Source of the DNA: Datura wrightii
Taxonomy: Eukaryota > Streptophyta > Magnoliopsida > Solanales > Solanaceae
Direction of reading: 5' to 3'
DNA: 64,000 nt
NCBI GenBank assembly: GCA_035772735.1
Contig: JASDFA010000027.1
Coordinates: 36,438,001-36,502,000 of the forward strand
The position numbers were made by a program, and so were the translations under genes. How positions within the stretch are numbered: the stretch's first letter is position 1; each line of letters begins with the position of its first letter. The notes beneath the pieces are model-generated. The model did no database searches, was not told the DNA's origin, and saw only the letters and a program-made list of their open reading frames with translations. This document shows, one piece after another, positions 23,191 to 35,491 of the stretch.

Positions 23191-24055
23191 TTCAGAGTGT
23201 AGGTGGCTTCACCTTCTCACACAATACAAAAAGGGATTTTGTTTTAATCTGAGATTTTTCCATTTGCGATGCAACTTGATTTTCACCTTGTGGCTCTTTG
23301 TGTTTGATATAGCGGAGTACCATGCATAGTGTTTTCTTTTCTTTTCTCATTTTGTGTTTTATTCATAGGGCAAGGATAGAAGTCATTTAAAGAGTTACAA
23401 TTACTTAAACTTCGAAAATTGAATACAACTTAAGTAATTGAGTTCAATGTTTTAATAGATGGCGCGATCCGAGGCGAGGTGAGGCGTTTTATACGTTATA
23501 GGGTGAGGAATTTTAAAATATGGGAATTTAGTGTAAATTTTGAAATATAGAGTGTAAGTCTTATAGATATATATGGGGCGTGTATCTCCTATATCTTCAA
23601 ATTTAACATTTTATTATTAAGAATATAAGTAAAAGTATTATTTTTAGTACTTCCACAAATAAATTAATAATTATTATTTGAGAAAGGTAACGGCACAACA
23701 ATTGATAATAGCCAAGATAATTTTTAAAATGAAATCAACATTCATTTCATCATCGATCTCCACATCTATTAATCCTTCTCACCCTCAACTAATATTTGCA
23801 CTGATTGTAGCATATATATTTCAAAGAAGGAGAATGATAAATAATGTAAGAACAATACCAAATTATAGATAAAGTTGTCTTAAGAATATAGTGCTATGAA
23901 ATATCTATCCTATCAATTTTAGGCAAAATAAGTTAAAAAACTATTTATGACAACGGTCATTTTCTATGAGAGTTGCTTTCTTAATTGATATATTTTAGGA
24001 AAAAGCACTACAATATGAAAACATGATAGCATAAAATATATATAAATATCATACA

Positions 24056-24058
<3 letters not shown>

Positions 24059-24117
<59 letters not shown>
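24059..24117. repeat. (TA)n microsatellite
   Basis: About 58 bases of uninterrupted AT dinucleotides. Confidence 0.95.
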
Positions 24118-24120
<3 letters not shown>

Positions 24121-24419
24121 ATTTATAGCAAAAATGCTTTTAAAATGATAAAAAATCAAAATTTACAGGCGGGACTTGCATTTTTACGTCTATACTTACG
24201 CCTCAAATTCTAAGACTTATATTTTATAAATTTACGCCTTTCATTTATGCTCCAAAATATTTTTAATACGCCCCATTTCAAAATTCGCTTCAAAAATATC
24301 TTTAAAAATACTAATTAGAATACACTGCTCCTTAATCATGCGTGTGAACATCGCATGTATTCTAAAATAATTGTTTCTTCTATTTAATAAAATTTTGTAT
24401 TAAATAAATCATTATTGTT

Positions 24420-24990
24420 TGTCGTGAACGTCCCCTTATATAGTATATATAATTTGATATAAAGAATGTAACTTATATTTGAAAATCAAATTATCAACTC
24501 TTACAATTTAGAAAATTTAAATATACAAGTATATGGTGAAAGTTGAAACACTTCACTAATATAATTGTAATACAATGACAAATATAACTTATTTTGATGA
24601 TACAAATGATCTTACGATATAATTGTAATACAATGATAAATATAATTTATTTTAATGATTCAAATGATCTTATTCTAATTTCTTGTTATATTATGAATAA
24701 ATTGAATATGATCATGTAGAGAAGTGTTTTATTACTAAATATATATATAACTAATTTCTCTAGTCGTTAATGAACAAATACTCTTAAAATGAATATAATT
24801 ATTGTTATGTGTATCTAATTATTTTCATTTATTATGGGTGAGGTTCATTATAAATTAATATGTATAATAAATTAGATGATAATAATATGTATTTGTGAAA
24901 TAATAAAATATTGAAAGAATTCATGTCTCTCAATTTACTGATGGATGACACCTCTCTAAGCTCATAAGTTTTCATTACATATATAAACTT
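24420..24990 (+). repeat. worn LTR relic resembling copia C2 LTR
   Basis: The order of words GTAGAGAA, ACTAA...TTCTCTAG, ATACTCTTAA, ATAATTATTG, TTAGATGAT and ATTTGTGAAATAATA matches the order in the C2 LTR at about 46030-46230. Many differences and gaps exist, so this is a suggestion by eye. Confidence 0.4.
24559..24674. repeat. 58-bp tandem duplication
   Basis: Two copies (24559-24616, 24617-24674) starting ATATAATTGTAATACAATGA, differing at a few positions. Confidence 0.85.
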
Positions 24991-27036
24991 TGTGGGTGAA
25001 TATAGTACGGGTGAAAATCATTTTTGCTTTCAATTTTATTTTAAAAAATAAATTTTTTCCTCAATTTTGAATAATAATTATTTTTTTTATTTTAATTGAC
25101 TTTTTAAAATATTTATTTTACTTTTGTTATTTTTAATCCTCTATTTATGTAATACCTTTATATATTATATATAATATTTAATTTTTAACCTAAATATTTA
25201 TAGTTTCTTATTTAAATTCACTAACATTATAAGTAGAATATTATTTCTATGAATTTGTCACAAAAGCTAATGCTATTTACTATTTTTTATTATTATTATT
25301 GAAATATGCATTAAACGTGTATATATGAATGTGTAGGCATGATGCATGTGTGTGTATTTATGTTTTTCCTCTTTCTTATCCTTTATTGTCTATATAAATA
25401 AATAAAACTTGATTATTATTAATAAACTATTTCATAAATTTTAATTTAAAATTAATTTATATTATAAATAAATAATCTTTAAATTTGCCTTTATTTTATT
25501 AATTTTTTTGTATTTAATGCATTGAAATATATTTATAAAATTAATATTACCTCTTGTTTTCACTTGTATAAATAAATATTAGAATTTTGATTATTATTAT
25601 TATTATTAATAAAATTACTTTTTTTATTCTGCTAATTTATTTCACTGTAGAACATCATTAACTGATACACTCAATTAGTATTCTTTATTTTATTTTATCC
25701 CAAAAGTTTATATATATATATATATATATTGATTTTTAAAGCAAAGTTGGAGTGAAAATTACTTTCACCCATTCAGAATCTGATACATGAAAAAAATAAG
25801 AGGAAGCCTATAGAATTTTATTGGTCAATTAATTAAATTATTATTAATGTTATTTAATTAATTGGCATCTGTAATTTTAATATGAATCATATTATATTTA
25901 AAGTGAAAAACCCTCTAGCTAAAAGTTAGATTACGAAATACTCTTTAAATATTATTCTTTATTTTTCAATATTTTATATTTAAACATTAATTTTTACTTT
26001 TCAATATTTATTATAAATGTGTAATTATATCAAGGTAAATGACATAGCTATAGTACAATGAATCATTCTTAATTTCTACAAAGACTCTTAATTGCTATCT
26101 AATTACTTTCTATCAAAATAGAGATAATTTGAAGAGTTAGTGATCTGAAAGATTTTAGAAGAACAAGAAATCAATTAAGATTCCTAGAATATTTCTATTT
26201 TATAAGATCATTAGTTTCTTGTGAAGTTTCTCTTGGAGTTTGCTTGAAATAAAGTTTATTCTGCAATTACCAAATAATTTAATTAACTACAGATCTCTTT
26301 CACTTCTTGTTTCAACCCTTCATGAAGCATGAAGTCCATCTTACATTCTACCTGAACCTCATTTTTGTTATTACTTTTCATAATTCAGTTAATTTCAAGT
26401 AATATGTTAATTGTTTTTTATGTTGTTGTTGTCAATAATTTATCATATATTAATATTGCTAAATTTACTTGCAGTGTTTTTCGGAATCATAATTTATTGG
26501 AGGATGAAATTTTGCAATGAGAAATTATTAAATCGAGCACCGTCATGTTGTATTATATATGATCATTGAACTATAAAATATTACTTTTCCCTTTTTATCT
26601 AATTCTTTCTCAAATTAAATAGTTAAACTTTCCTAAAGTAAACAGATTACTTCTTTCCTATTGTGATTCCCAAACACTTTTTGTTATTAAATTCTAGAAT
26701 TCTTCTTTCTCTTCTCGTGATTTTTTGATTGGATTGATTTCTCGAATACTCCATATTTGTAACGACAACATAAAATTGCATCATTTTATCTTACATCTTT
26801 TTTCTACTTATATATTTAATCATTTTGAAGTATAATTTATAAATTAGAAATTCAATTATCTATGATTTGGAATGAATTTTTAAGTAGTCGCCAATTATCT
26901 GAATATATTTTTAAGTTCTTAATTATTATCTTTATCTCCATGAATATCATCTCTCTTTTTCTTTTTCTTTTTTATAGTTGTACTACTCTTAGAGGATACA
27001 TGTTATGTTATGCTAGCAGTAATGAATATCTTATGA

Positions 27037-27993
27037 CAGAGGCAGATCCAGAATTTGAATGTTGGGGGTGTCACTATTTTACGTATAAAATATACTTATC
27101 ATTTTCTCCAAAGATTGAATAGGAATGATGATTCAATCTGTTAATTGTTAATTAATTTCTATCAGATTTTTTATTCATAAATAGACAAATAAATTCGATT
27201 TTAATTTAATTTTTTACTCTTGATTTAATTTATATTCTAAAATAAAATTTTCAAAAAAATAACCATAAAAGAACATCATAAAAAGAATCTTCTTAAAAGT
27301 AGCTTAATTGATATTCTTCTTACTATATTAGTTTACCTTTCTTGTTTTTAGATTAATAGTCAAGTTATATGATTATTATTTTAAAATTGAAGGTTCAATT
27401 TTTTAATATATGAGAACAATTTAAAATATTCATTGCACCAAGTTATTTAATTTTTTCAAAAGAAAATAAAAATACTAATCAAATTATACTCTAATATAGA
27501 TTAATAGCGTGTTATTAAAAGGAGAGACAATTTATAATCACTAAAATTAATATAAATTACTTATCAAAAAAATTGTTCATCAATAAGGTATAATTTGAGT
27601 TAAATAAATTTTAAATGAAAAGGAGAGATTTTACAAATTAAAAAGGAGAAAAAAAAAAGAAAAAAAAAGGATAGAGAGAAAGGACGAAAAGAATTGATGG
27701 CTTCCCAACAGTTAAAAGGAAATATTAAAAGAAGAAAGAAGGGAAAAAAATAAAGTAGATGCCGAGGGAAAAAAATAATGATCTCATGGGAGTTCGAACT
27801 CGGAATCACAGCTCTGAAGCACTTCAAGTGCTCAAGTAAAACATGGCACCCGTATGACTCTTGTGCTTTTTGGGTGCCACAACACCTATATATACTATGT
27901 TTAACTGATATATACATTCATAATATAAATTTTAACCATAACGTGCGGGTGCCGTGGAACCCCTACCTCATAGGATAGATCCGCCCCTATCTG
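27037..27993. mobile_element. non-autonomous hAT/MITE-like candidate
   Basis: The left end reads CAGAGGCAGATCC and the inverted right end CAGATAGGGGCGGATC. Both resemble the CAG-starting inverted ends of short hAT-type elements. The interior (957 bp in all) has a purine-rich block and no transposase frame. An 8-bp target duplication was looked for and not found, so the ends may be off or eroded. Confidence 0.4.
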
Positions 27994-29001
27994 ATGAGAG
28001 CTATAGATAAATGAAGCTTCATTTGATTTTTAGTGACCGTAAAATTTTTATTGTAAAGGCGTGTATGTTAAAACTTACTTGGGTATTTGAGTTGTCATTT
28101 GGATCAGAAGTTCAACTCAAAATAACGTATCAACTAAATGGAAGAACGTTTTTTCCTATGATTTTATATAAAAAATAACAACAAATATAGTTAATTCTAT
28201 CAACCTCAAAAGGATTGAGGAATAATTTTGAGTAGAGGATGAGAGTGATAATTATTTTAGAATAACTTTTTAAGCTAAAATATGATTAAAGTGGAACGAC
28301 ATAAGTAACTTTTAAGAGATGTTTAAACGAAAAAAAAATTGGGAGAATAGAAATAAATATACAAAAAACATATTGAGAGATTATAAAAGAAGAAAAAGTA
28401 AGGAAGTGACTAAAATTTTGGACAAATAAGAAAAGAGAATCGAATTAATAAAGAAAACAAGTATTTTCAAAACATCAAATTTTCTTTTTATATGTTTAGA
28501 TGGTCGTAATGATAATTTTAATTTGGTAATAGTGGTAATAAATTGTTGCCCTTGAATCTTATTATGTGAACTAGTTTCGGATACGTGATTTGCATGTGTG
28601 TCCCATGCAACTGTATATATGATATGAATCATATCTAGACTATAATATAATGGATAATATAAAATTTAAAGCGAAAAAGTACAAGCTGAAATAGATGAAT
28701 AATCAGTCTATTCAAATAAATTTTTTATTGATCCACATATGATTAAATATTGTCTGAACTTACAAAATTAAACAACTAAATTTAGTTCGATTGGTGAAAT
28801 GTACAATTAGTTACATTTTAATGTTATTAAGTGTAAACATGTAATATATTGATATGTTACCTGATACATTTTATAAACATCTTGGTTGTATGTTATTGAT
28901 GTTTGGTTATGACTTCAACTGTTTATTTTATATATCCGCTATTTATGATTCTATAATTAGAAAAATATTAGTACAAATCATTAGAATACAATATATGAAT
29001 A

Positions 29002-29002
<1 letters not shown>

Positions 29003-29042
<40 letters not shown>
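29003..29042. repeat. (TA)n microsatellite
   Basis: About 40 bases of uninterrupted TA. Confidence 0.95.
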
Positions 29043-29045
<3 letters not shown>

Positions 29046-30230
29046 GAAGCAAAGATTTTGAACAAGTAACTTCAGCAAATCTGAAAACATCAAATATTAA
29101 CATTTTGAACAAGTTCAAGCAAAGAATGAAGCAAAATGATGAGGCATGACATATAAAAGGATTAAATGTTAATATCTCATACTTCTTTATAAATATATCA
29201 GTTTAATTAAAATGTTGAAGTGCATGCTTGTGTTAATAATTATTATAAAAATAATTTAGGTGCGGTCAAATCTCATTGCCTCTATTGTAGATGGACGGTA
29301 AGAGTTTTTAAATTTTGTGTGCATTAGTTTTTGGTAAAATTATTACTGTGGTGCTTAATATACCAGTGACTCGTCCGTGTGAATAATGTTTACACCTTAA
29401 CATCATCTTTACTTGTTATAGTATTTCTTATTTTAAGAGTTCATATCTCACATTTTAAAAGACTTATTTGTAGGTATTCTTGATCACTCAGTAATAAAAA
29501 AAATTATTTATACTGACAATGTATAAAATTTAAACTCATAAAAAATAATATTAAAAATATATATTTTTTTATGAATATTTTCAAAATTTCAGCTTTTCAG
29601 TAAAATCTGACTTTCTAAAAAAATGCATTTTTATGAATACTCATATATAGAAAGTAATATTTTTAAAAAGAAGTGAACTTACCTAGTAAATTTGCAGTTT
29701 CCCTTTTGTGTTTCTTCTAATAGTGACTGATAAATATATTCTAGATTTTAAAATCATATTTATATAACCTATTGAACAGAATTTAATAGAATAGATAAGA
29801 TAATTCAGTATTAATTAAACGAGGTTGTTGAAATATATCAAAAGTTCTTTAACCTTGCAAAAAAAAATCACAGTCTGTGATATTAATATTTTTTGTTAGT
29901 AATATGAGAAATTTGAATAGGTAAAAGTAATATGATTATATTGGACTAAATTTATTTTTTAAAGTGTAAATTGTATTGTCCTGTATTCACATATTTAATG
30001 CATAAAAATAATATCAAAATGAAAATAGGAATGTTTGGTGTGGAAATTGAAATGTGCAACAATTAAAGCTCAGAGCCTCTTAATTATGTGTATACGATTT
30101 AGTATGGTAAAATTATTTTTTTAATAAATAGTTTTTTGGAATGAAGGGCATTTTCGTAATCTAATTTTTAACTTAGGGGCTTCCAACTTAAAATATAGTA
30201 TGATGATTATATAGAATAGATATAGATAGA

Positions 30231-30232
30231 TG

Positions 30233-30310
<78 letters not shown>

Positions 30311-30313
30311 TTA
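30231..30313. repeat. (TTA)n(TTTA)n compound microsatellite
   Basis: A run of about 16 TTA units passes directly into about 8 TTTA units. Confidence 0.95.
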
Positions 30314-32641
30314 CATGAAGGTTATATTTGCCTTTCAATATTTGAAGGGTATTTTAGTATTTTTTTAATTTTTTTACTTATTTATTATTTATATTTATTT
30401 AATATTATTATTTAAAGTATTTAATTAAATTATAATCTAATAAAAAGTCAAAATGGTAATCTAACTTTTTACTTTTTGGCTTCCCACTTATATTTTATAT
30501 GATTCATGTTGGATCATACATCATAAAAAATTATTTGTATAATGCGTTATCCAAAATCTGAAAAAAATTAATATCTATATTTTTGTAAGAACTCCTAAAT
30601 ATTTTTAAAATTTTATTTTATAGTTCAAAGACTTATTTTTGGAATATTATTAATATTTTAAAAAAATTTATTTCTATTAATATGAATACACACACAAAAG
30701 ATTGTGTACCCATAAAAAGTTAAATGACAAAATTATTTTTGTTGATATTGATACACACACAATCGAAAGATCTTGTTGCCTTTAAAAAATTAAAAGTCTT
30801 TTTGCTTCTCAATCAGAAATTGCTACAATTAATTTTTTGTAGAAAAATAAAATTACATATTTTTTAATAAAAATAAGAAAAAAATTAGTACATTATAATA
30901 AACTTATTAAAGTATTTTTTTGCTATTATAATAAATTAAGTCATTAATTTTCTACTACTTTTTACATAATATGTAAAATGAATATAAGAATCCATAAAAT
31001 TTCTTTTACACTTGTGAAATGATTTATATTTCCGATCAAACTCATCTAATGTTAATGCTAACTCTTCCAATTTTTATTAATTTCATACTCTTTTAGGAGT
31101 AACTAAATTTAGATGGTCATATATGAAGTTTGAAAAACCATACCATTAGAACAAATGAAGATAAACTATGTCTATATATTAATGAGTAGCAATTTGCAAG
31201 GCCAAAGGTTTGCAAGAAGGAAAACAAAAAAAGATAGCTCTTTTATTTAAAACTAGTGATCTTTGCTGTGATTCGCGCAGTTATAAATTATTGCTAAGAT
31301 AAAAGTAAATTATATATACATTTAATTAATTTCTTTTTCGTTTTTTTATATCATATCGAGTTTCCCAAATGAAAAGAGAAAGATAAATGATAGAATTTCT
31401 TTTGTTTACTTTTTTGGCATATGGTATTTCATTTTTTAAATTGTTAGTTACTTGGCACAAGCGTGACAAAAAAAAAAAGACACATACTTTTTTATCCTTC
31501 TCTAATTTTTATGTGATACAAAAAATTAAAGTGAACCGATATTTTTATTTTATTCATGTAGTAAATCATATTATGACATACATATAACCAATCCGCGAGC
31601 ATATATAATATTTTTAAAGGGAGAATCCAATGGCATTACATGTTTACTACTTTGCCTCTGTTGCCATCACTTTCGCCACTTTCATAGCCGTATTATATTA
31701 AAGTTGCGGCGATTTGAGAATTAATTTGGAAAGAAGAAATTTTTTTGTCAGTGATTAAACATATTTAGAACTTGCAAATTATGTTTTATTAGTATTTTCA
31801 AACTTCTCATTGTTAGGTCATTTGTCTTTTTTTAGAAACCTCTTTTTTGATCTTCATTTCCTCTGATTTATCCCTGCAAGATTACGTAACTCAGAATCAA
31901 TCATAAACTTTGGCTCTAAAGTTTAAACAAGGCACCAAACATTAAATATTACATCAAAATAAAAAGGAATATTTACTTTCTTCAATATATAAAACAAAAT
32001 TATATAGGAACTTTAATTTAACATGATAAAAAAAAAGGTTATTCTATTCATATTACTGTTTTCTTCATGACTAATTCATAAAACACAAGAGGACATATCT
32101 ACAAACAATAAAATCATTAAAAAAGAAGTAGAGATTCCTCTTAACAATGACATTTAATTCAAACATTGAAAAAAATAACATTTATAAGATAATAGTACAT
32201 GCCTAGAATATAAGAGTTCTGGAGAAAAACAAAGCATAGAATAAAAATTGGATTTATATTAAAAATTCATGTGAAATTAAAAGTGTACAGCAATGTCCAA
32301 GAGGAAACTAGAAAAAGAAAAAAAAACACTTACATACCTTGAATTCCAAAGAAATTCTGAAGATCGAAAGTGCTTTTGTAATCTTTTTGGAATATAGGTC
32401 TCTCTCTCTCTCACACACACACGAGACAATCCATTTTTTCAATATATAATCTTTGAGTTTAGTATATATATTCTTCAAGAATCATGGTCATATCTGCACA
32501 TTAATCTTGAATCCTCAATTCACATGTAAGGTGTCAAAATTTATAAGTAACATATTATTTGGGGGTTATGGACTTGAAAAGACAAGATTAAAATTAGGAG
32601 TTATGAAGATGAGAATGTGTGAGTTAAAGGCAAGAGATTAA

Positions 32642-33395
32642 TGTGAAAGTTTACGTGCGTCCACCAACCACAAGGTAGAACCAGGTTCCTTACCTGGTTC
32701 CGCAGACAGAAACATAAAGTAAAACACACACAATATTTACGTGGAAACCTCTTTGACCAAGAGAGTAAAACCACGACCTACCCTAGTAGGATTTTTCAAA
32801 CTCCACTAACAATCGGGCAATGTTTAGATTTACAACCCCTAGTAAATCTGGGGATTAACAGCTTAATCCTTCCTCTTCTCAGAAAATCTATATTGCAAGG
32901 CTTTGCAATATCTATACTATAAAGATTCAAAATGACTAACTCTAGCCTAACTAAGATCACAAAATTACAACTCAAAACAACTACCTACAACAGCCACTCT
33001 TGAACGTAGAGTAGGTTTACAAATCTTGGTACAATAGACAAGAAATCAACATCCTAGACTTAGAACAACAATACACTCTTGAGCAACTTCAGTCCTTGAA
33101 ATATTGAGGCTTTGTCTTCTGCCTTTTTGCAAGTAAGGAAGTGTCCTACTTGTGTTGTGTACAAAAAGTGAAAAAACACATTGTTGTTGACAAGGATATA
33201 TATTTCAATAAGAGCCGTTTATCCGATGGATAAAAGGGAGTGTTGCTGCAGGCCTGCCATTGTACTGCGGCAGCAGTGGAAGGTCTGCACCTCACCTTTT
33301 GTCAGCAGTACAAGATTGACTTTTCTTGGTAGAGATGCAACGAGCAACCTGGTTCTCCAACAGGTTTGTCATATCATCAAAATCTATTTCTAACA
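32642..33395 (-). repeat. 3' LTR of the envelope-type copia element
   Basis: On the minus strand it begins TGTTAGAAAT after an AAAAGGGGGAAAT tract and contains the CCACGTAAA word also found late in the C1 LTR. The far end (about 32642) is set by composition only. Confidence 0.6.
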
Positions 33396-33910
33396 ATTTC
33401 CCCCTTTTTGATGATGACAAACCCCCAGTCATTTCCCCCTCACACCAAGGACCAGTTCCCCCTGTCACAGTAGCCTTTCCCCCTGTCACAGTGACCTCCC
33501 CCTCTCCTACAACTTCAGCATGTTAATCTTCCCCCTTTTGGCATCATAAAAAAGAAACGCAGTAACACAGTAAAAAGAATTGACAGTAACTTGTTAATTT
33601 ATGGCCACTGGGGCAACAAAACACGAATGAAGAAATGCAAGAAGTAAGGAGAGAAACAGAACATGTTCTTTCAAACCAGAGACACACAACAGTACATGAG
33701 GGAGACAAAAACAGAAATATCAGCAGTCAAAGTCATACAACAAGCTAGCAATAAACAACATTAACAGTGCCACGCCACAGGAAGATGGAGGAAGGTCGGA
33801 GGGAAACAGAATGGGGAGATAGGAGAAGGTCACAGCTTGGCAAGAAGTTTGTCAATTCGTTCATTGGCCGCACGCTGGTCACAAATCATTTGATGGGTCA
33901 GTTCCTCCAG

Positions 33911-35491
33911 CTAGTTCTTAAGGGAGGCATTGGCACTTTTCAAACGAGCATTATCCTCCTGGAGATCCAACAGTGCACCAGGTACTGTACTGGACTGAGA
34001 AGCCTTAAGAACAACTATTTCAGCATCCTTTTGAGCAACCAACATGGTGAGGCGTTCAATTTCTTCGGTCCCTCGCCGCTGCGCTTCAATAAAGCTCGAG
34101 ACAGTAGACTGCCCCCCAATACCTCCTTGCCTGGCCACACACTCACATTCCTCGAGTGTGCTGATAGTGAACATTTGCTTGCGAGTGGCCATCGTACCGC
34201 GTCCAAGAGGAACCCCAAAATGTTTGAAGACGTGAGTAAGAAGATATCCATAGGCCAACCCATGTCTCCCATCCTTGGAACCAACTATCTTGATCATGTG
34301 CTCAATCATGAGGGCCGGTAGACTGAGAGGCTGAAACGAACTTAATGCCTCCATGATGAACAAATCAGCCAGAGCAGCAACAGATCGATGCTCATCCCTA
34401 GGTAGAACAACTTTGTTCACAAACTCAAACAACAGCTGATAGATAGGCTTCATCTGCTTCTTGAGCATTCTATCACTGGTCAGGTTCCCTTCAAGTTTCC
34501 CTATCATTTTGCGAAAGTCCCTAGTGGCTTGCTTATCCTTCACGTAAATTCCCCTGCAGTATGCACATTCAGTATCTTTCTAAGAGAGATTGAATCGAAC
34601 TCCAAGTCAACACCCCCAACAGTGGCAAACACAGTTTCATTATCATCAGTAAAACACAAAGATGCATAGAACTCAGTAACTTCATTTTCATACATGATAG
34701 GCATGGGAAGGGAAAACAGATGCTCCCAGCCTTGATAACTTACAATTTCAATTAGTTCCTGTATGCCCTGCATCCCTGCTATATCTGGATCAAATATTTG
34801 CCCCCCTAACACCTTTTGTTTCCTGATGTTAGCAACCCGTGCCTTAACATCATCCCCCACTAGGACTGTAGCTGGACGTTTACCTTTAGAGCTTTTGGCA
34901 ATGATATGCTTCCTTTTAGATCGCACCACAGGAGCACCTGGTCCTTCAACAGTTTTTCCGACAGCAGCAGGTTTCTTTCCCTTCTTAGGGATCCCACCAC
35001 CATAATGAGCCTTCTTCTCAGTATTGGAACTCTCGTCGGTGGGTTGGGATGGAGTACCACATTCTAGATCCACAACAGGAGAGGACGGAGATTCCTCAAC
35101 AAGAGCAGTTTGTCTGGTGACCCGACGTCTCTTCAAAGTATTTTGACGGCTCTCTTCCAAGATGTCCAAGGACTTTTTAACTGTCCCCCTAGTAGCAGGT
35201 CCTCCTGATGTTCCTACAGACCGTTGAACAGCTAGCCGTGAGGCAGTGCGCGGCTTTCTCTTAAAGACCAGATGAATGGGAACCTCATCATCATCAGGGG
35301 TAAGGAGACCCCCACAGCAATGTCCAAAGGTGCCGAGGTAACTGGGATCTCCATATCTGGCTGAGTAGGGGCGCCATCCCACTTGGGAGAAACAACAATT
35401 GGTGGGGTCTCTTGAGAGGATGGTTCCCCACTGTCGTGAATAAATGGGCAGTCACTAACAGAACCTGGTCGGCGACCCTCCGCAGATGGGG
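33911..35491 (-). pseudogene. envelope-like / plant-transposon-type protein of a SIRE-like element, frameshifted
   Basis: Three minus-strand frames join: 35491 to about 35302, about 35302-34540, and 34543-33911, giving about 520 residues with two frameshifts. The first two thirds are basic and Pro/Ser-rich with nuclear-signal-like clusters (KRKPR, KRRR, KGKK). The middle (GWEHLFSLPMPIMYENEVTEFYASL) and the part after it (DLEFDSISLRKILNV) resemble the domain found in envelope-like proteins of SIRE/Maximus elements and in proteins annotated as putative plant transposon proteins. The C-terminal 60 residues form a probable coiled coil (EEIERLTMLVAQKDAEIVVL). I see no signal peptide or membrane anchor, so an envelope role is not supported. 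The N-terminus is lost at 35491. Confidence 0.65.

Larger units (their letters stand above)
23191..27036. other. AT-rich upstream spacer of the globulin gene
   Basis: No gene is recognised. It includes a TA microsatellite (24059-24117), a 58-bp tandem duplication (24559-24674), a possible LTR relic, and a possible inverted-repeat element around 23455-24310 built from GGCGT-rich ends. Remaining open frames are short and AT-driven. Confidence 0.7.
27994..32641. other. AT-rich intergenic DNA
   Basis: No gene is recognised. It holds a TA run (29003-29042), an ATT/TTTA microsatellite (30231-30313) between two similar 55-60-bp segments (30148-30210 and 30450-30505), a possible Helitron-type end near 31252 and a TC/AC run near 32400-32423. 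Confidence 0.75.
32642..35491 (-). mobile_element. 3' end of a copia element with envelope-like ORF (SIRE/Maximus-like), minus strand
   Basis: Reading the minus strand: an envelope-like frame (35491-33911), an untranslated stretch with several GGGGGA runs (33910-33396), a polypurine tract (about 33396-33410) and one LTR (33395-32642). Gag, pol and the 5' LTR are absent; similarity is cut at 35491 where a forward LTR-like block begins. An extra ORF between pol and the 3' LTR is the hallmark of the SIRE/Maximus branch. Confidence 0.7.

Noticed and set aside
26862..27122. 86-codon frame
   Set aside because: It is AT-driven, spans the left end of the MITE-like candidate and shows no conserved motif.
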